The notes beneath the pieces are model-generated. The model did no database searches. It was not told the origin of the DNA and was given only the letters and a program-made list of their open reading frames with translations. A program made the position numbers and the translations under genes. A stretch of DNA of 62,785 nt from a virus, in IMG/VR virus record IMGVR_UViG_3300035128_000038, positions 1 to 62,785 of that record. One strand, given 5' to 3'. The first letter of the stretch is position 1. The number at the start of each line of letters is the position of its first letter. Of the stretch, positions 35,636 through 44,224 are shown in pieces.

Positions 35636-36751
35636 TTATGCCTCCTGTGCTTTGGGACCGTCCACATGCGCCTGTCCGACCCCTCTGTAATCGTCCACAT
35701 GGACGTTAAAAACATCCAGGCCTGCCTTGGCCTTATCCAGTTCGACCACTCCTTTGTACGACCTGCTGCCCAGCCACCAGACCGCGTAGCCAATGAGCCC
35801 CGGATGGTGGGCCGCCGGGATTTCAGTAACTGCATCAGGGCTGTTGATGTTTAACTCCAGAGGCTTCCGGGCCACATCCAGGAGAAGGTTGCCGCTTTTG
35901 CCATAAATATTGGCGATGGTTCCCAGATAGCTACTGAGGAAGTAGGATTCTTCGTCGGTGGCATCAATGACCACCCCATACTCGCTCATGGGAACCTGAA
36001 AACTATCTCCCAAGTCCCATTGGTTATCCGAGCCCCCGGATAAGGTGACGTTTATCCGGTCATTGGTGGCCTCGGCATCCTCAATGGAGGTTATGAGCCC
36101 ACCAGAGCCGTCCGTGGTGTTAAAAACCATGTGGCCCACGGCTACACCCAGAGTAGTGAAGTCACGTCCGTCAGCGTCCACCAGGTAAGCCGTCCCTGAG
36201 TATCCACTGGCAATGTGTGTCCCGGTAATATTGCCTACATTGGTAAAACCCGTGGCGGTGGTGACCACCCCATATTCGTCCCCGGTCCAGGCGGTGCCAT
36301 CGGTGGTAGGTATGGGACTAACCCCCACATGAAGGTTATTTCCAGCCCGATAAGAGGGAAAGCAGTATTCCGGGTCGCCAGTATCACCACGATAATAGGG
36401 ATTAATGCGTTTCATGGCCGTCCGGTCCCGGACCATTTCCAACTCTTTGTAGTCGTAGCGGTTATTGGTCTTGTAAAAAGCGCCTGATATGACCCTAAGA
36501 CTGTTGAAGGGAAGACGGTAGTTTTGCCAGTCGGCCTTAACCACGATGATGGTGGGCATAAGCAGGCAGCCGGTGAGAAAGGCGAACCGCTCCTGACCGA
36601 AGTTAAGGGCCTTGACCACATCAGCATTGGGGTAACGGGTTGTGTCATCCTCGGCCACCCCGAGCAACTTGCGGGCTTCGTACATCATTTCCTGGGTGGA
36701 CAAACCCTCGAAATAGGCGCCGTAATCAGCTTGAAAAGGGGTTACAGACAA
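35636..36751 (-). CDS. Neck/connector-like virion protein B, paralogue of protein A
   Basis: A 371-residue protein that aligns with the previous one over most of its length (NYRLPFNSLRVISGAFYK, ELEMVRDRTAMKRINPYYRGDTGDP, LHVGVSPIPTTDG) and has the same insertion at about 176-260 (TGTHIASGYSGTAYLVD ... DSFQVPMSEYGVVIDA). The paralogue pair suggests a hetero-oligomeric ring or two stacked rings at the portal. It lies 3 bp before the other gene and 10 bp after the third module carrier. Confidence 0.65.
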   Translation of the reverse strand: MSVTPFQADYGAYFEGLSTQEMMYEARKLLGVAEDDTTRYPNADVVKALNFGQERFAFLTGCLLMPTIIVVKADWQNYRLPFNSLRVISGAFYKTNNRYDYKELEMVRDRTAMKRINPYYRGDTGDPEYCFPSYRAGNNLHVGVSPIPTTDGTAWTGDEYGVVTTATGFTNVGNITGTHIASGYSGTAYLVDADGRDFTTLGVAVGHMVFNTTDGSGGLITSIEDAEATNDRINVTLSGGSDNQWDLGDSFQVPMSEYGVVIDATDEESYFLSSYLGTIANIYGKSGNLLLDVARKPLELNINSPDAVTEIPAAHHPGLIGYAVWWLGSRSYKGVVELDKAKAGLDVFNVHVDDYRGVGQAHVDGPKAQEA

Positions 36752-36761
36752 TTTGGCCTCC

Positions 36762-37367
36762 TCATCCTACTCGCTGCCAGAAATAAACTGTGGTTCCCGG
36801 AGAATCAAATATGATGCCATACTGCGACAGTGGCACCTCGAAAGCGTCGCCCTCGTCCCAATCTTCGCCACCTGCCAGGGTTCCGTCAACGCGGTCGTTT
36901 GTGGCATCTTTGTTTTGGATTGCTGTTATGATGGCTGACTCTCCTTTGGTTGTATTATAAATCTCCTGACCTATGGCAACTCCCAAGTTTGATAGATTGC
37001 GCCCGACCGAGTCTACCAAGTAGGCTGAATTAGGATAGCCGCTTTTATGTGTCCCGGTTAAGTCCTCAGTGGGAGAAGTGGCAAAGTGTATGTTTCCCAG
37101 CAAAGTCCAGGAGCCGACCCCAAGCAATATGCCGGGATTTGTAGTAAGCACGCTGGCATAAACAGAACCAATGGGCCAGGCCTGGCTTGCTGCAGGAATT
37201 GCCGGGCTTCCCTTCACAATCTCCCGCACCACCGAAGCCACTGCTACGCTATCGGTGCCGATGGGGATGGAATTCACCTGGACTTGGAGTTGAGTAAGCA
37301 GCGATTCCAGAGCTTGAATCCGGCTTAAAAGTATATCTGGCCTAACTGGCAATAGGGACCTCCTCAA
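36762..37367 (-). CDS. Coiled-coil virion protein with C-terminal shared module
   Basis: A 201-residue protein: a short coiled coil (about 12-38, LLSRIQALESLLTQLQVQVNS), a linker, a small strand-rich part (QAWPIGSVYASVLTTNPG, typical of phage fibre ends), and the third copy of the shared module at about 104-192 (TGTHKSGYPNSAYLVD ... DAFEVPLSQYGIIFDS). The coiled coil suggests a trimer. It overlaps the stabilisation protein gene by 26 bp. Confidence 0.6.
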   Translation of the reverse strand: MRRSLLPVRPDILLSRIQALESLLTQLQVQVNSIPIGTDSVAVASVVREIVKGSPAIPAASQAWPIGSVYASVLTTNPGILLGVGSWTLLGNIHFATSPTEDLTGTHKSGYPNSAYLVDSVGRNLSNLGVAIGQEIYNTTKGESAIITAIQNKDATNDRVDGTLAGGEDWDEGDAFEVPLSQYGIIFDSPGTTVYFWQRVG

Positions 37368-39741
37368 ATTCCCAGGGGAGTTTCAAGGTGAAGTCCTGAT
37401 CCGTACTCTCCAGAGTTATCTCCAGTTCCCGGGCCGTGGTCCCCAGGGGTAAGGTCTGCGGGTCTGATTCACCAACAGCTTCATCCAAAGAAAGACTGCC
37501 GCTTACTGCAGTTCCGTCCCTGGCCCAACTCAGCGTCAGGGGGCCACCGCTTAACTGGTAAATCAATTTGCTCCAATCCTTCACCTGTTTGTTCTTGCAC
37601 CACAGAGGCAATACTATTTTAATGGATAGCGGATTATCACCGGAGTCGAACTCGTAAATATAAATGCCTGAGGCATAGTAAACCTTGCCAAGAATCTGGT
37701 CAGCGAAGATGGCCGCAGGGGTGAAGTTGCGGACGTAATGGGCCAAAGGGAAGCCGTGGCTGTAATCAATCCGCATCACCCGGGCGGTGCCGTCAGTATC
37801 GGTAAAGCTCAGATAGGCTTTCTTGCCGGCCATGGCGCCGATCACGTCATCCATGGAGTCGGAGTCAATGGCTGGGTTTATCTTCTCCAGATAAAAGCCG
37901 TCTCCCCCTCCCAGGCTCGAAGTGTAAAGCCCCTTCTTGGAGGCATAAACCTGCTGGGTGCCCTCCAGTTCCAAAAGGAGTTTCTGAGTTACGGCGCCCT
38001 CCCGGGCCCCGGGCCTCTGGCTCCAGGAAGCCGGATCACTTGATGTTAACAGGAAAAGGTGTTCCCGATGCTTTCCCCGGGCAGCCAGATAGTCACCCAA
38101 CTTGGCGACTTGCTTCAAATCCTCGCCTTCGGTGACTACCCGATAATTGGCGTAAGGAAAGGCCTCGTAGAAAAGCTCGTTGCTGTAAACCATGTGATGA
38201 GGGAAGCCGTCCACACCCACCAGGAAAATGCGGCCATTGGCTTCCACCATGTCGGTACAGGCCGGCGGGGGTCGGTTGTGGAAATTGGTTTCAACTTCGG
38301 TAAGTTCGCTATCGTCCAGATCATAATCGTATGAGGTACTGGTGTTGTCGTCGATGGTGAAAACGAAAAACTCGGTGAGTGAGCCCCCTATAACTACCAC
38401 TCGGCGCTTAGTCGTCTGGCCGTCGGTATCCGGAGTTAAGTTTCCGATGGCAATAGGTTCACCCGTGGTTGCAATGGCTTCACTAAATTCGCTGTACGGG
38501 CCGTAGTTGCCCAATTCATTCTCGTAGGCGACCGCAAAATAATAGGTTCCGGAGGTCTGGCCCCGGACGATGCGCCAGTTGTCAAAGCTAACCTCGGCAT
38601 CTTCGGTCTGCGCTTCCAGTTCGATTCTAATGGCGGTGATGGTGTCCCAGCCCCGCCCTGAGGTTGATCCTACTCTTTGCCATGAAGCGGTGGGAATTTT
38701 CAGTTGGGTCCAGGAACCAGTTTCGCTTTTTACTCTCGTTTCTGGCTTGTAAGTAGTCAATGTCTGGACAGTCGTCTCTTGACCTACTCTCCAGTTATCA
38801 TCTACTGGCACGCTAAAATTATAAAGTGCTTGCTCTTCTACGGAAGTAAAACTTCGATCATATTGGTTGCTGACATCAAACGGCAAATTTTGAACCCAAG
38901 TAGTATCAGGCTGATTCTCCGTAGCTTCGTTAGCTTTGCCATATTGGGGGTCGAGAATTGTTGATTGCTCAGTTGATGGAATCTCAACGGTATAAACAAA
39001 ATAGTCCTTATCAAAGCCTTTGTCGGCCGCACAACTCATTTTAAACGTAATGCGCCTGACGTAGGCCAAATCGACGGAATAATAATCCACGCCGATGTAA
39101 GCATTTGTGCCTACTCCGACGCTGGCTGAGATTTCCGACAAATCCAATGAAGTTTCCAGGGTCCCGGTACAGACCGTCGCCGCCGAACACGTCAACTGCA
39201 TGGACTGAGTGCCTTCGGTATAATGGGTAGTATCGGCGGCCAAAGCTCCGGAGGCCCCTCCCCCGGCCTGCACCCAATAATACAGATCCTCGAAGTCGGC
39301 TATGGTTTTATCGGAAACCGTTGACTTGGCCGCGGTCGGCTGGGGTGGCGTGTTCAAGCCCCACTGATAGGCCTGGGACCACCCGGGCTTCCACTTCCGG
39401 CTAATACTCCCGTTGCTCAGGACGAAATACTCGTCATTGATGGGCAAAATACAAAATGGGCCGGTGAAACTGGAGTCAAGCAGGGTCGTAGTAGAGCCGT
39501 AAGTCACCCTGAGACCATCAGAGTGGGTGGTAAAGAGGTACTGCGTCTGGCCGACATAAGATACCTTGGCATCAACGATAGTGGCCGCAAGGGTCCAGGC
39601 AAGCAAATCCTCCCGCATGGGAGTCACCTGGCCCAGGACTCCGAACTCGCACCCCAGGCTTTCGGCGGTCTCTCCCTCTTTGAAGAAAAGTCCCGCGTCC
39701 CTGAGATTCATGCCAAGATGCAGGTTCTCAATCAGGCACAT
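37342..39741 (-). CDS. Tail/neck stabilisation protein, beta-rich
   Basis: A 799-residue protein. The start (NLHLGMNLRDAGLFFKEG) and the following many short strands (YVGQTQYLFTTHSDGLRVTYG, EYFVLSNGSISRKWKPGW) resemble the beta-propeller-like tail-tube or stabilisation proteins of podoviruses (P22 gp10 type). The centre contains a jelly-roll-like region (about 165-375) and a fibronectin-like part (GTYYFAVAYENELGNYGPYS). It sits next to the neck proteins. The role is closing and stiffening the head-tail joint. Confidence 0.65.
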   Translation of the reverse strand: MCLIENLHLGMNLRDAGLFFKEGETAESLGCEFGVLGQVTPMREDLLAWTLAATIVDAKVSYVGQTQYLFTTHSDGLRVTYGSTTTLLDSSFTGPFCILPINDEYFVLSNGSISRKWKPGWSQAYQWGLNTPPQPTAAKSTVSDKTIADFEDLYYWVQAGGGASGALAADTTHYTEGTQSMQLTCSAATVCTGTLETSLDLSEISASVGVGTNAYIGVDYYSVDLAYVRRITFKMSCAADKGFDKDYFVYTVEIPSTEQSTILDPQYGKANEATENQPDTTWVQNLPFDVSNQYDRSFTSVEEQALYNFSVPVDDNWRVGQETTVQTLTTYKPETRVKSETGSWTQLKIPTASWQRVGSTSGRGWDTITAIRIELEAQTEDAEVSFDNWRIVRGQTSGTYYFAVAYENELGNYGPYSEFSEAIATTGEPIAIGNLTPDTDGQTTKRRVVVIGGSLTEFFVFTIDDNTSTSYDYDLDDSELTEVETNFHNRPPPACTDMVEANGRIFLVGVDGFPHHMVYSNELFYEAFPYANYRVVTEGEDLKQVAKLGDYLAARGKHREHLFLLTSSDPASWSQRPGAREGAVTQKLLLELEGTQQVYASKKGLYTSSLGGGDGFYLEKINPAIDSDSMDDVIGAMAGKKAYLSFTDTDGTARVMRIDYSHGFPLAHYVRNFTPAAIFADQILGKVYYASGIYIYEFDSGDNPLSIKIVLPLWCKNKQVKDWSKLIYQLSGGPLTLSWARDGTAVSGSLSLDEAVGESDPQTLPLGTTARELEITLESTDQDFTLKLPWEFEEVPIAS

Positions 39742-40119
39742 TTAGGGCTCGTATTCAATGACGATAATGACGCTGGCCGCCGTGTCAAAATTGCAGTCGT
39801 CAATCTCCAGACAGGGAATCCATCTTACATTGGTCCAGAAAGGTTCCTTGGTGACCCCGCCATCCGTACTTTTTTGGAAACAGAACTTGGGTCCAGTTAC
39901 CGACCCGGCCCTGAGCATGAAATAATCGTCCGTAGCCGAAGGCCACATCTTCACCGCGGTTATCTTGATGCCATCAGGAAAGGCCGTAGCACCACTCCAA
40001 TCGGTATCAAGAACGGTAAGTACAATAAGGCCAGGGACGGAAGTATCTGCCGCCGTGGTGGCCAACAGAGGCGTGGCCATCAAGCAGACAATCAGGACAG
40101 AAAGGAGAAATTTTCTCAT
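39742..40119 (-). CDS. Small secreted protein in the structural operon
   Basis: A 125-residue protein with a clear signal peptide (MRKFLLSVLIVCLMATPLLA, cleavage near LLA-TTA). The mature part has three cysteines and strand-forming segments (VPGLIVLTVLDTDWSG, DYFMLRAGSVTGPKFCFQK, SVIIVIEYEP). It ends exactly where the stabilisation gene begins. A signal peptide in the centre of a head-tail operon is unusual. It may be exported to the periplasm or act as a membrane-targeted assembly factor. Confidence 0.7.
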   Translation of the reverse strand: MRKFLLSVLIVCLMATPLLATTAADTSVPGLIVLTVLDTDWSGATAFPDGIKITAVKMWPSATDDYFMLRAGSVTGPKFCFQKSTDGGVTKEPFWTNVRWIPCLEIDDCNFDTAASVIIVIEYEP

Positions 40120-40131
40120 AATTCTTACCTC

Positions 40132-40458
40132 TTACTGAAAGTAGTAGTAGGTTACGTTCAGTGTCACGGTTCCTGAAAGGGCGATGAAATTTGTGTTCGA
40201 TAGGGTACTGTAACCTTTTAGTTCCAGAGTTTCCTCTGTGGCCAGGAGCATCCCTACCGCCGTGGTCGGGTCGGTGCCGTCGCTCCGGTAGCGCAGACTA
40301 CCATCTTCCGGCACCACCACCACCTTATGGGCGCTCTTGCCGTCGTAATCCCCGGAAGTAGGTTGCAGTTTGGTAGAGGTAAAACCCTTGGCTGTGCTGG
40401 AAATTGATATTTGCTCAAAATCCCCCGCCACTAATTGATCGTCCCAAAGATTCGGCAT
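40132..40458 (-). CDS. Small structural protein, possible decoration
   Basis: A 108-residue, strand-rich protein (VAGDFEQISISSTAKGFTS, LLATEETLELKGYSTL, GTVTLNVTYYYFQ) with few charges, like small head-decoration or capping proteins. It lies between the glycan cassette and the small secreted protein. Its strand pattern resembles the other decoration-like products near the coat gene. Confidence 0.5.
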   Translation of the reverse strand: MPNLWDDQLVAGDFEQISISSTAKGFTSTKLQPTSGDYDGKSAHKVVVVPEDGSLRYRSDGTDPTTAVGMLLATEETLELKGYSTLSNTNFIALSGTVTLNVTYYYFQ

Positions 40459-40470
40459 GACGCTTGTCTC

Positions 40471-42171
40471 CTATGGCTGATATTCTTTCATGGGCCCCAA
40501 CCTTAATTTCTCTGCCGGCGGCGCCTCGTCTCCCCAAATGCTGGCGTAATATTTCTTGTTTTTGGTGTGCAGTTCCAAATAATTATGCGGTTTATTGTTC
40601 GGATGGGCCAGATGAATGACAACCAGGTCGTCCCGATGCACGAAGGGAACCTTGGCCCTTCTGAGCCGTTGCCGGAAATCATCGTCGTCAAACCCCATGC
40701 CCTTGGCGTATTCCTCATCAAAGCCGCCGATGGCCTCGTAGGTCTCCCGGGAAAGGGCGGAGCAGAAATGAACTTCAACATTGCGGTACTGGCTGTGCTG
40801 ATACCAGTGGCCCGGGGGCAGTTTGTCGCCCGGGTTCAGATCAGTTTCTTTAATGGCAAAGCAGGAGCAGACCACATAGCAGTTCGGGTTTTTGGCGAAC
40901 TCCTCGTCCAGCCCACCCAGCACGTTGGACCGATGCACACACTCGGGATTGGTGATAATCATGTAGTCGCCGTTGGCCATCTCCACACCCTGATTAAAGG
41001 CGGCCGCAGGGTTCCAGGAGTCCAAGGACCCTCCCTGCACCACCCTGATATTTATCTTGGGGCTGAACTCCTTGATGAGGTTTTTGAGAAGATAATTTTC
41101 CTGATTTACCACCGCACACTTGGCGTCATTGATGAGAATGACCTCGTAATCGTGTCTCTGGGGATAAATTCTCTCCAGTGACATCAAGGTGGATCGCAGT
41201 TGAGTTGACCGCTTGTAATAGGGCATGATGAGGCTGTATTTAACCGGGACATGCAGCGTGGGATTAATAGTTATGCTTTGAGAACCCACGTCGAAGCCAG
41301 CCTTGAACAAAGCCCACCGAACCCCACCCATGCACTCGTCGGCCCTAACCTTGTTAACGCTGGTCCATTCGGCCTCCTTGAGACAGGATTGCTTTTGAGC
41401 TGCAAACCAGTGAACCCCGATAGTGTCCCGGGTTACATGCAGCAGTGAACTGTCTTCCCACAAGGCAACCGGCTGAGTATGCACTCGTTCAAAGGGATAA
41501 ACCGCATGTTGGGGTATCTGGGCAATGGTGCTCCCGGCGGCCCTGGTTTCCCCCGGGGGAGCAAAGCGCACCAGAAGGTCAGTCCCCAAATCCTGGTATT
41601 TCAGCTTGTCGTCCAGGGCATGGGCCAGTTTAAGACCAATATTTTCCATACCTTGAAACAGTTGAGCACCCTGCTTGCCACCCAGAAAGCCGATGGCCTG
41701 CCACTTCAACAGATCAGGTACTTCCCCCCAACACAGGAGGGCATCGGCAGTCATATCCAACCTCAGGTGCTTCATGGGCCGGAAATAGATAATGTCGAAG
41801 TCAGACCAGAAACCGCCCATTTCGTGCAGGAGGCGCCACCGGTAAAGGTCAGACCGATGCACTTCGGTCATTCTCGGAAAGTCCTTGATGGCTGCCCGTC
41901 GTAAACTGACGTTGGGACCAGCCTCTTTGAGCCGGGGGAACCAGTCCTCGCCGGTGTAGCAACAATGTCCGTGCTCCATGGTGCGCCAAGTGGGAGAGGC
42001 CCCGATGTCCTGAGGGTGCCAGACGATGATGCGCCAGTCCGGATTGTGCAGGCTAAAGGTGGCCACAGTGAGCCAACGCAACCAGGAAAGAGGCTTGTCC
42101 CTGCCCCAATACAGGTGCATTATGAGCGGGATCTCTTTAGCACCTACGGAAGAAGGCATGTCGCTCCTCAC
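40471..42171 (-). CDS. Two-domain glycosyltransferase (GT32-like plus GT2)
   Basis: A 566-residue protein. The N-terminal half (about 10-290) is like the DXD sugar-binding type (GT32): IPLIMHLYWGRDKPLSW, DWRIIVWHP, then FWSDFDIIYFRP as DXD site and WGEVPDLLKWQAIGFLGG. The C-terminal half (about 310-540) is a GT-A family 2 domain: YSLIMPYYKRSTQLRSTLMSLE, DYEVILINDA, NPAAAFNQGVEMANGDYMIITN, and GFDEEYAKGMGFDDDDFRQRL. It should transfer two sugars in succession. It is last in the cassette and overlaps the TylF-type methyltransferase gene by 35 bp. Confidence 0.85.
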   Translation of the reverse strand: MRSDMPSSVGAKEIPLIMHLYWGRDKPLSWLRWLTVATFSLHNPDWRIIVWHPQDIGASPTWRTMEHGHCCYTGEDWFPRLKEAGPNVSLRRAAIKDFPRMTEVHRSDLYRWRLLHEMGGFWSDFDIIYFRPMKHLRLDMTADALLCWGEVPDLLKWQAIGFLGGKQGAQLFQGMENIGLKLAHALDDKLKYQDLGTDLLVRFAPPGETRAAGSTIAQIPQHAVYPFERVHTQPVALWEDSSLLHVTRDTIGVHWFAAQKQSCLKEAEWTSVNKVRADECMGGVRWALFKAGFDVGSQSITINPTLHVPVKYSLIMPYYKRSTQLRSTLMSLERIYPQRHDYEVILINDAKCAVVNQENYLLKNLIKEFSPKINIRVVQGGSLDSWNPAAAFNQGVEMANGDYMIITNPECVHRSNVLGGLDEEFAKNPNCYVVCSCFAIKETDLNPGDKLPPGHWYQHSQYRNVEVHFCSALSRETYEAIGGFDEEYAKGMGFDDDDFRQRLRRAKVPFVHRDDLVVIHLAHPNNKPHNYLELHTKNKKYYASIWGDEAPPAEKLRLGPMKEYQP

Positions 42172-42838
42172 CGGCGATTAAAACCGTCATTTCCTCCGGC
42201 CGTTCGGCCAGAAACTCCTCACAGGCCAGCCGGACCCCCGGCAGCCAATCCGTGGGCGCCACCTTGCGCCTGGAGTTCTTGACGTAAGGATTTTCCCCGT
42301 AATATCTGGTAATCAGTTCGCACACGTCCGGGCGGGCGTAATCATCCACCAGGACGATGGCCCCCGGGGCCAGCCGGGGGTAAATTGCGGTCAGCCCCTG
42401 GCAAGTGCTGCTATACAAATCTGCGTCAAGGTGCGCAAAGCAGATGCACGGTGGGAGGTGCTTCTCCAGGGTGTCACAGAACCAGCCGTCGATAATGGCC
42501 GGTTGGGGGAGGCCCAGGGTGGCGAAGCGGTCCCGGGTGTAGGCCGGATCAGTGGCGAAGTTCTCCGGGATAAGGGGACAGTTGCCGTCCTCCGGAGTGG
42601 GCACAGGCAGGCCCTTGAAGCTGTCAAAGAGCCAAAGGGTCCTGTCGGAGCCCCGTTCCTGAAGAGTTCTGGCCATGACCGCAGCAGTCATGCCGGTCAG
42701 GCTCCCCAATTCCACCACGTCGCCGGGGATTCCCAGGGACAAGACTTCGTTGAGCAAAAACCAGAGATTGACTCCCTGCTCGATGTTCAGGCAGCCTTGC
42801 TTTTGAAAAAACTCGGCTATGAATAGGTTTGATTGCAT
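42137..42838 (-). CDS. TylF/MycF-type O-methyltransferase
   Basis: A 233-residue protein with the pattern of macrocin-type sugar O-methyltransferases: DVVELGSLTGMTAAVMART (AdoMet motif I), LWLFDSFKGLPVP, CFAHLDADLYSSTCQGL and IVLVDDYARPDV as metal-binding segments. The family methylates hydroxyls of sugars. It lies between a two-domain glycosyltransferase and a second methyltransferase, so the substrate is likely the same glycan. Confidence 0.8.
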   Translation of the reverse strand: MQSNLFIAEFFQKQGCLNIEQGVNLWFLLNEVLSLGIPGDVVELGSLTGMTAAVMARTLQERGSDRTLWLFDSFKGLPVPTPEDGNCPLIPENFATDPAYTRDRFATLGLPQPAIIDGWFCDTLEKHLPPCICFAHLDADLYSSTCQGLTAIYPRLAPGAIVLVDDYARPDVCELITRYYGENPYVKNSRRKVAPTDWLPGVRLACEEFLAERPEEMTVLIAGEERHAFFRRC

Positions 42839-42872
42839 TATTGCTCAATATATTTTGATAGTTAATTTAGGT

Positions 42873-42913
42873 GCTTATCTTTTCTATTGCATAATTCTAT
42901 TGCATTCTATTGC
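42873..42913 (-). repeat. Short AT-rich direct repeats between methyltransferase genes
   Basis: On the minus strand GCAATAGAA occurs three times in close succession, separated by 1 to 4 bases, in an AT-rich gap of about 75 bp. It is one of few true intergenic gaps in the late run and holds no gene. It may be the scar of an insertion or recombination, or a binding site. Confidence 0.5.
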
Positions 42914-43540
42914 TTATTTGCCAAAACAAATCCAATGATTACCCCACTCCGTAGTCACCGGAGCGTGTTTTTGCCACAGGAACTTGCCCCCACATGATTT
43001 AACCAGGGGATGCAGTTCTATTTCTCGATAGGCGTTGTTGAACATCTTACCGTGCTTGCCATCCGACAGAACATCCTGGCCGCCCTTATGGTAGGCTGGG
43101 TCTCCAAAGAACTCGAACAGCACCTTTCCGTCAGGACGCAGGACCCGCAGGGACTCCTTAATTAAGTCTTTGGCATGTTCCCGGGAGAGGTGCTGAATCA
43201 CGAAGCAGGAGTAAATGACATGGAAGGTGTCCGGGAAAAAGGGGAAGTCCTTACCGTTGCAGGACAACAGCACCGGCAGGGGGCTTACCGCCCGGGCCAC
43301 CATCTCTTGCTTGGCCTCCTGGCACATCAATTCGGTGAGTTCCAGGCCGAACACGTTGTCAGAGAGTTTGCAAAACTGGCTGATTTCCCGGCCATAGCCG
43401 AAACCGATCTCAAGAACGAAGTGGTCTTTCTGGATCTCCAGCCGCTCAATCAACTGAGGCTGGCTGAACTGCCAGATTTTATCGGTGAAATAGGTCGGTG
43501 CCTGCTTAATCCACCAGTCTTTCCATTCCTTAAACTCCAT
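42914..43540 (-). CDS. Class I AdoMet-dependent methyltransferase
   Basis: A 208-residue protein with motif I LEIGFGYGREISQFC, motif II-like VFGLELTELM, DTFHVIYSCFVIQHL and post-motif SLRVLRPDGKVLFEFFGDP, the pattern of the Methyltransf_11 group. It ends CFGK. It is likely to act on a sugar or lipid-linked glycan. It overlaps the sulfotransferase-like gene by 11 bp. Confidence 0.8.
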   Translation of the reverse strand: MEFKEWKDWWIKQAPTYFTDKIWQFSQPQLIERLEIQKDHFVLEIGFGYGREISQFCKLSDNVFGLELTELMCQEAKQEMVARAVSPLPVLLSCNGKDFPFFPDTFHVIYSCFVIQHLSREHAKDLIKESLRVLRPDGKVLFEFFGDPAYHKGGQDVLSDGKHGKMFNNAYREIELHPLVKSCGGKFLWQKHAPVTTEWGNHWICFGK

Positions 43541-44192
43541 CTAACCAGTCTCCAAAGCCGCATGTCCTGAGTTTCTGTTCCGTCTCCGGCCAGTTGCGGA
43601 TAATTTGGCGCAAGGGCCGCGTCTCTTGGCGGTAGGTGTGGGGCTGCAGGTCCAGCACCGGCATCCCCAGATACTCCTGGATCTTCCGGATCTCCCCCGG
43701 CCAGTCGGCCACCAGGTCTTCGTAATAGACGTGCAAAGCCCCGGGAAAGGCCTTCTCGGCCTCGTATCGGTATTTGCTAATGTCCTTGACATCGCCCAGG
43801 AACTCGCTGAAATCGAACTCGATGGTCGGGGCGTAGCTGCGGGGCTTCTGGACTGAAAAAGTGGTCTGCCGGGCCAGTTCGTGGGACAGGTAGCGGCGCA
43901 GCAGGTTTCGGCGGTTCAGAATGAGGACCCGCTCCGGCGGGAAAAAGCAGCTCACGGCTTTCCAAAACCGGAGCAGGGACAGCTTGAAGGTGCTTTTGAT
44001 GAAAAAATCCCCCCATTGGTGGGTGATGGTCCCCCGGAAGGGGCGGTCCCGCTCCTGTTCATCCAGGAGGCGGTAGTCTCGCAGCACCATGAACTGGTCA
44101 AGGGCTCCATGATCCATGGAGAAGGAGCGCATGACCACTTTCGGGTGGCTGGACAGGGCCCATTCAACCATCTGCGTTCCGGACCTCGGCAT
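43530..44192 (-). CDS. Sulfotransferase-like protein, apparent start too late
   Basis: The product begins at the P-loop (PRSGT) of PAPS-dependent sulfotransferases. The ATG at 44192 would remove the first strand, whereas the upstream codons in the same frame read KKQFLIVTMPRSGTQM, exactly the expected strand-loop. No ATG, GTG or TTG precedes it closely in this frame. A run of nine A (44246-44254, minus) lies upstream in the end of the preceding gene; a one-base shift there would fuse the two proteins. Further motifs: RVLILNRRNLLRRYLSH (PAPS 3'-phosphate loop) and HVYYEDLVADWPGEIRKI. Function: sulfation of glycan or lipid. Confidence 0.75.
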   Translation of the reverse strand: MPRSGTQMVEWALSSHPKVVMRSFSMDHGALDQFMVLRDYRLLDEQERDRPFRGTITHQWGDFFIKSTFKLSLLRFWKAVSCFFPPERVLILNRRNLLRRYLSHELARQTTFSVQKPRSYAPTIEFDFSEFLGDVKDISKYRYEAEKAFPGALHVYYEDLVADWPGEIRKIQEYLGMPVLDLQPHTYRQETRPLRQIIRNWPETEQKLRTCGFGDWLDGV

Positions 44193-44224
44193 AGTTACGA
44201 TGAGAAACTGCTTTTTGATTTGCT

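Noticed and set aside
33983-37367. Diversity-generating retroelement for the shared module
   Set aside because: No reverse transcriptase, no template repeat with A-specific changes; the module copies differ over all positions.
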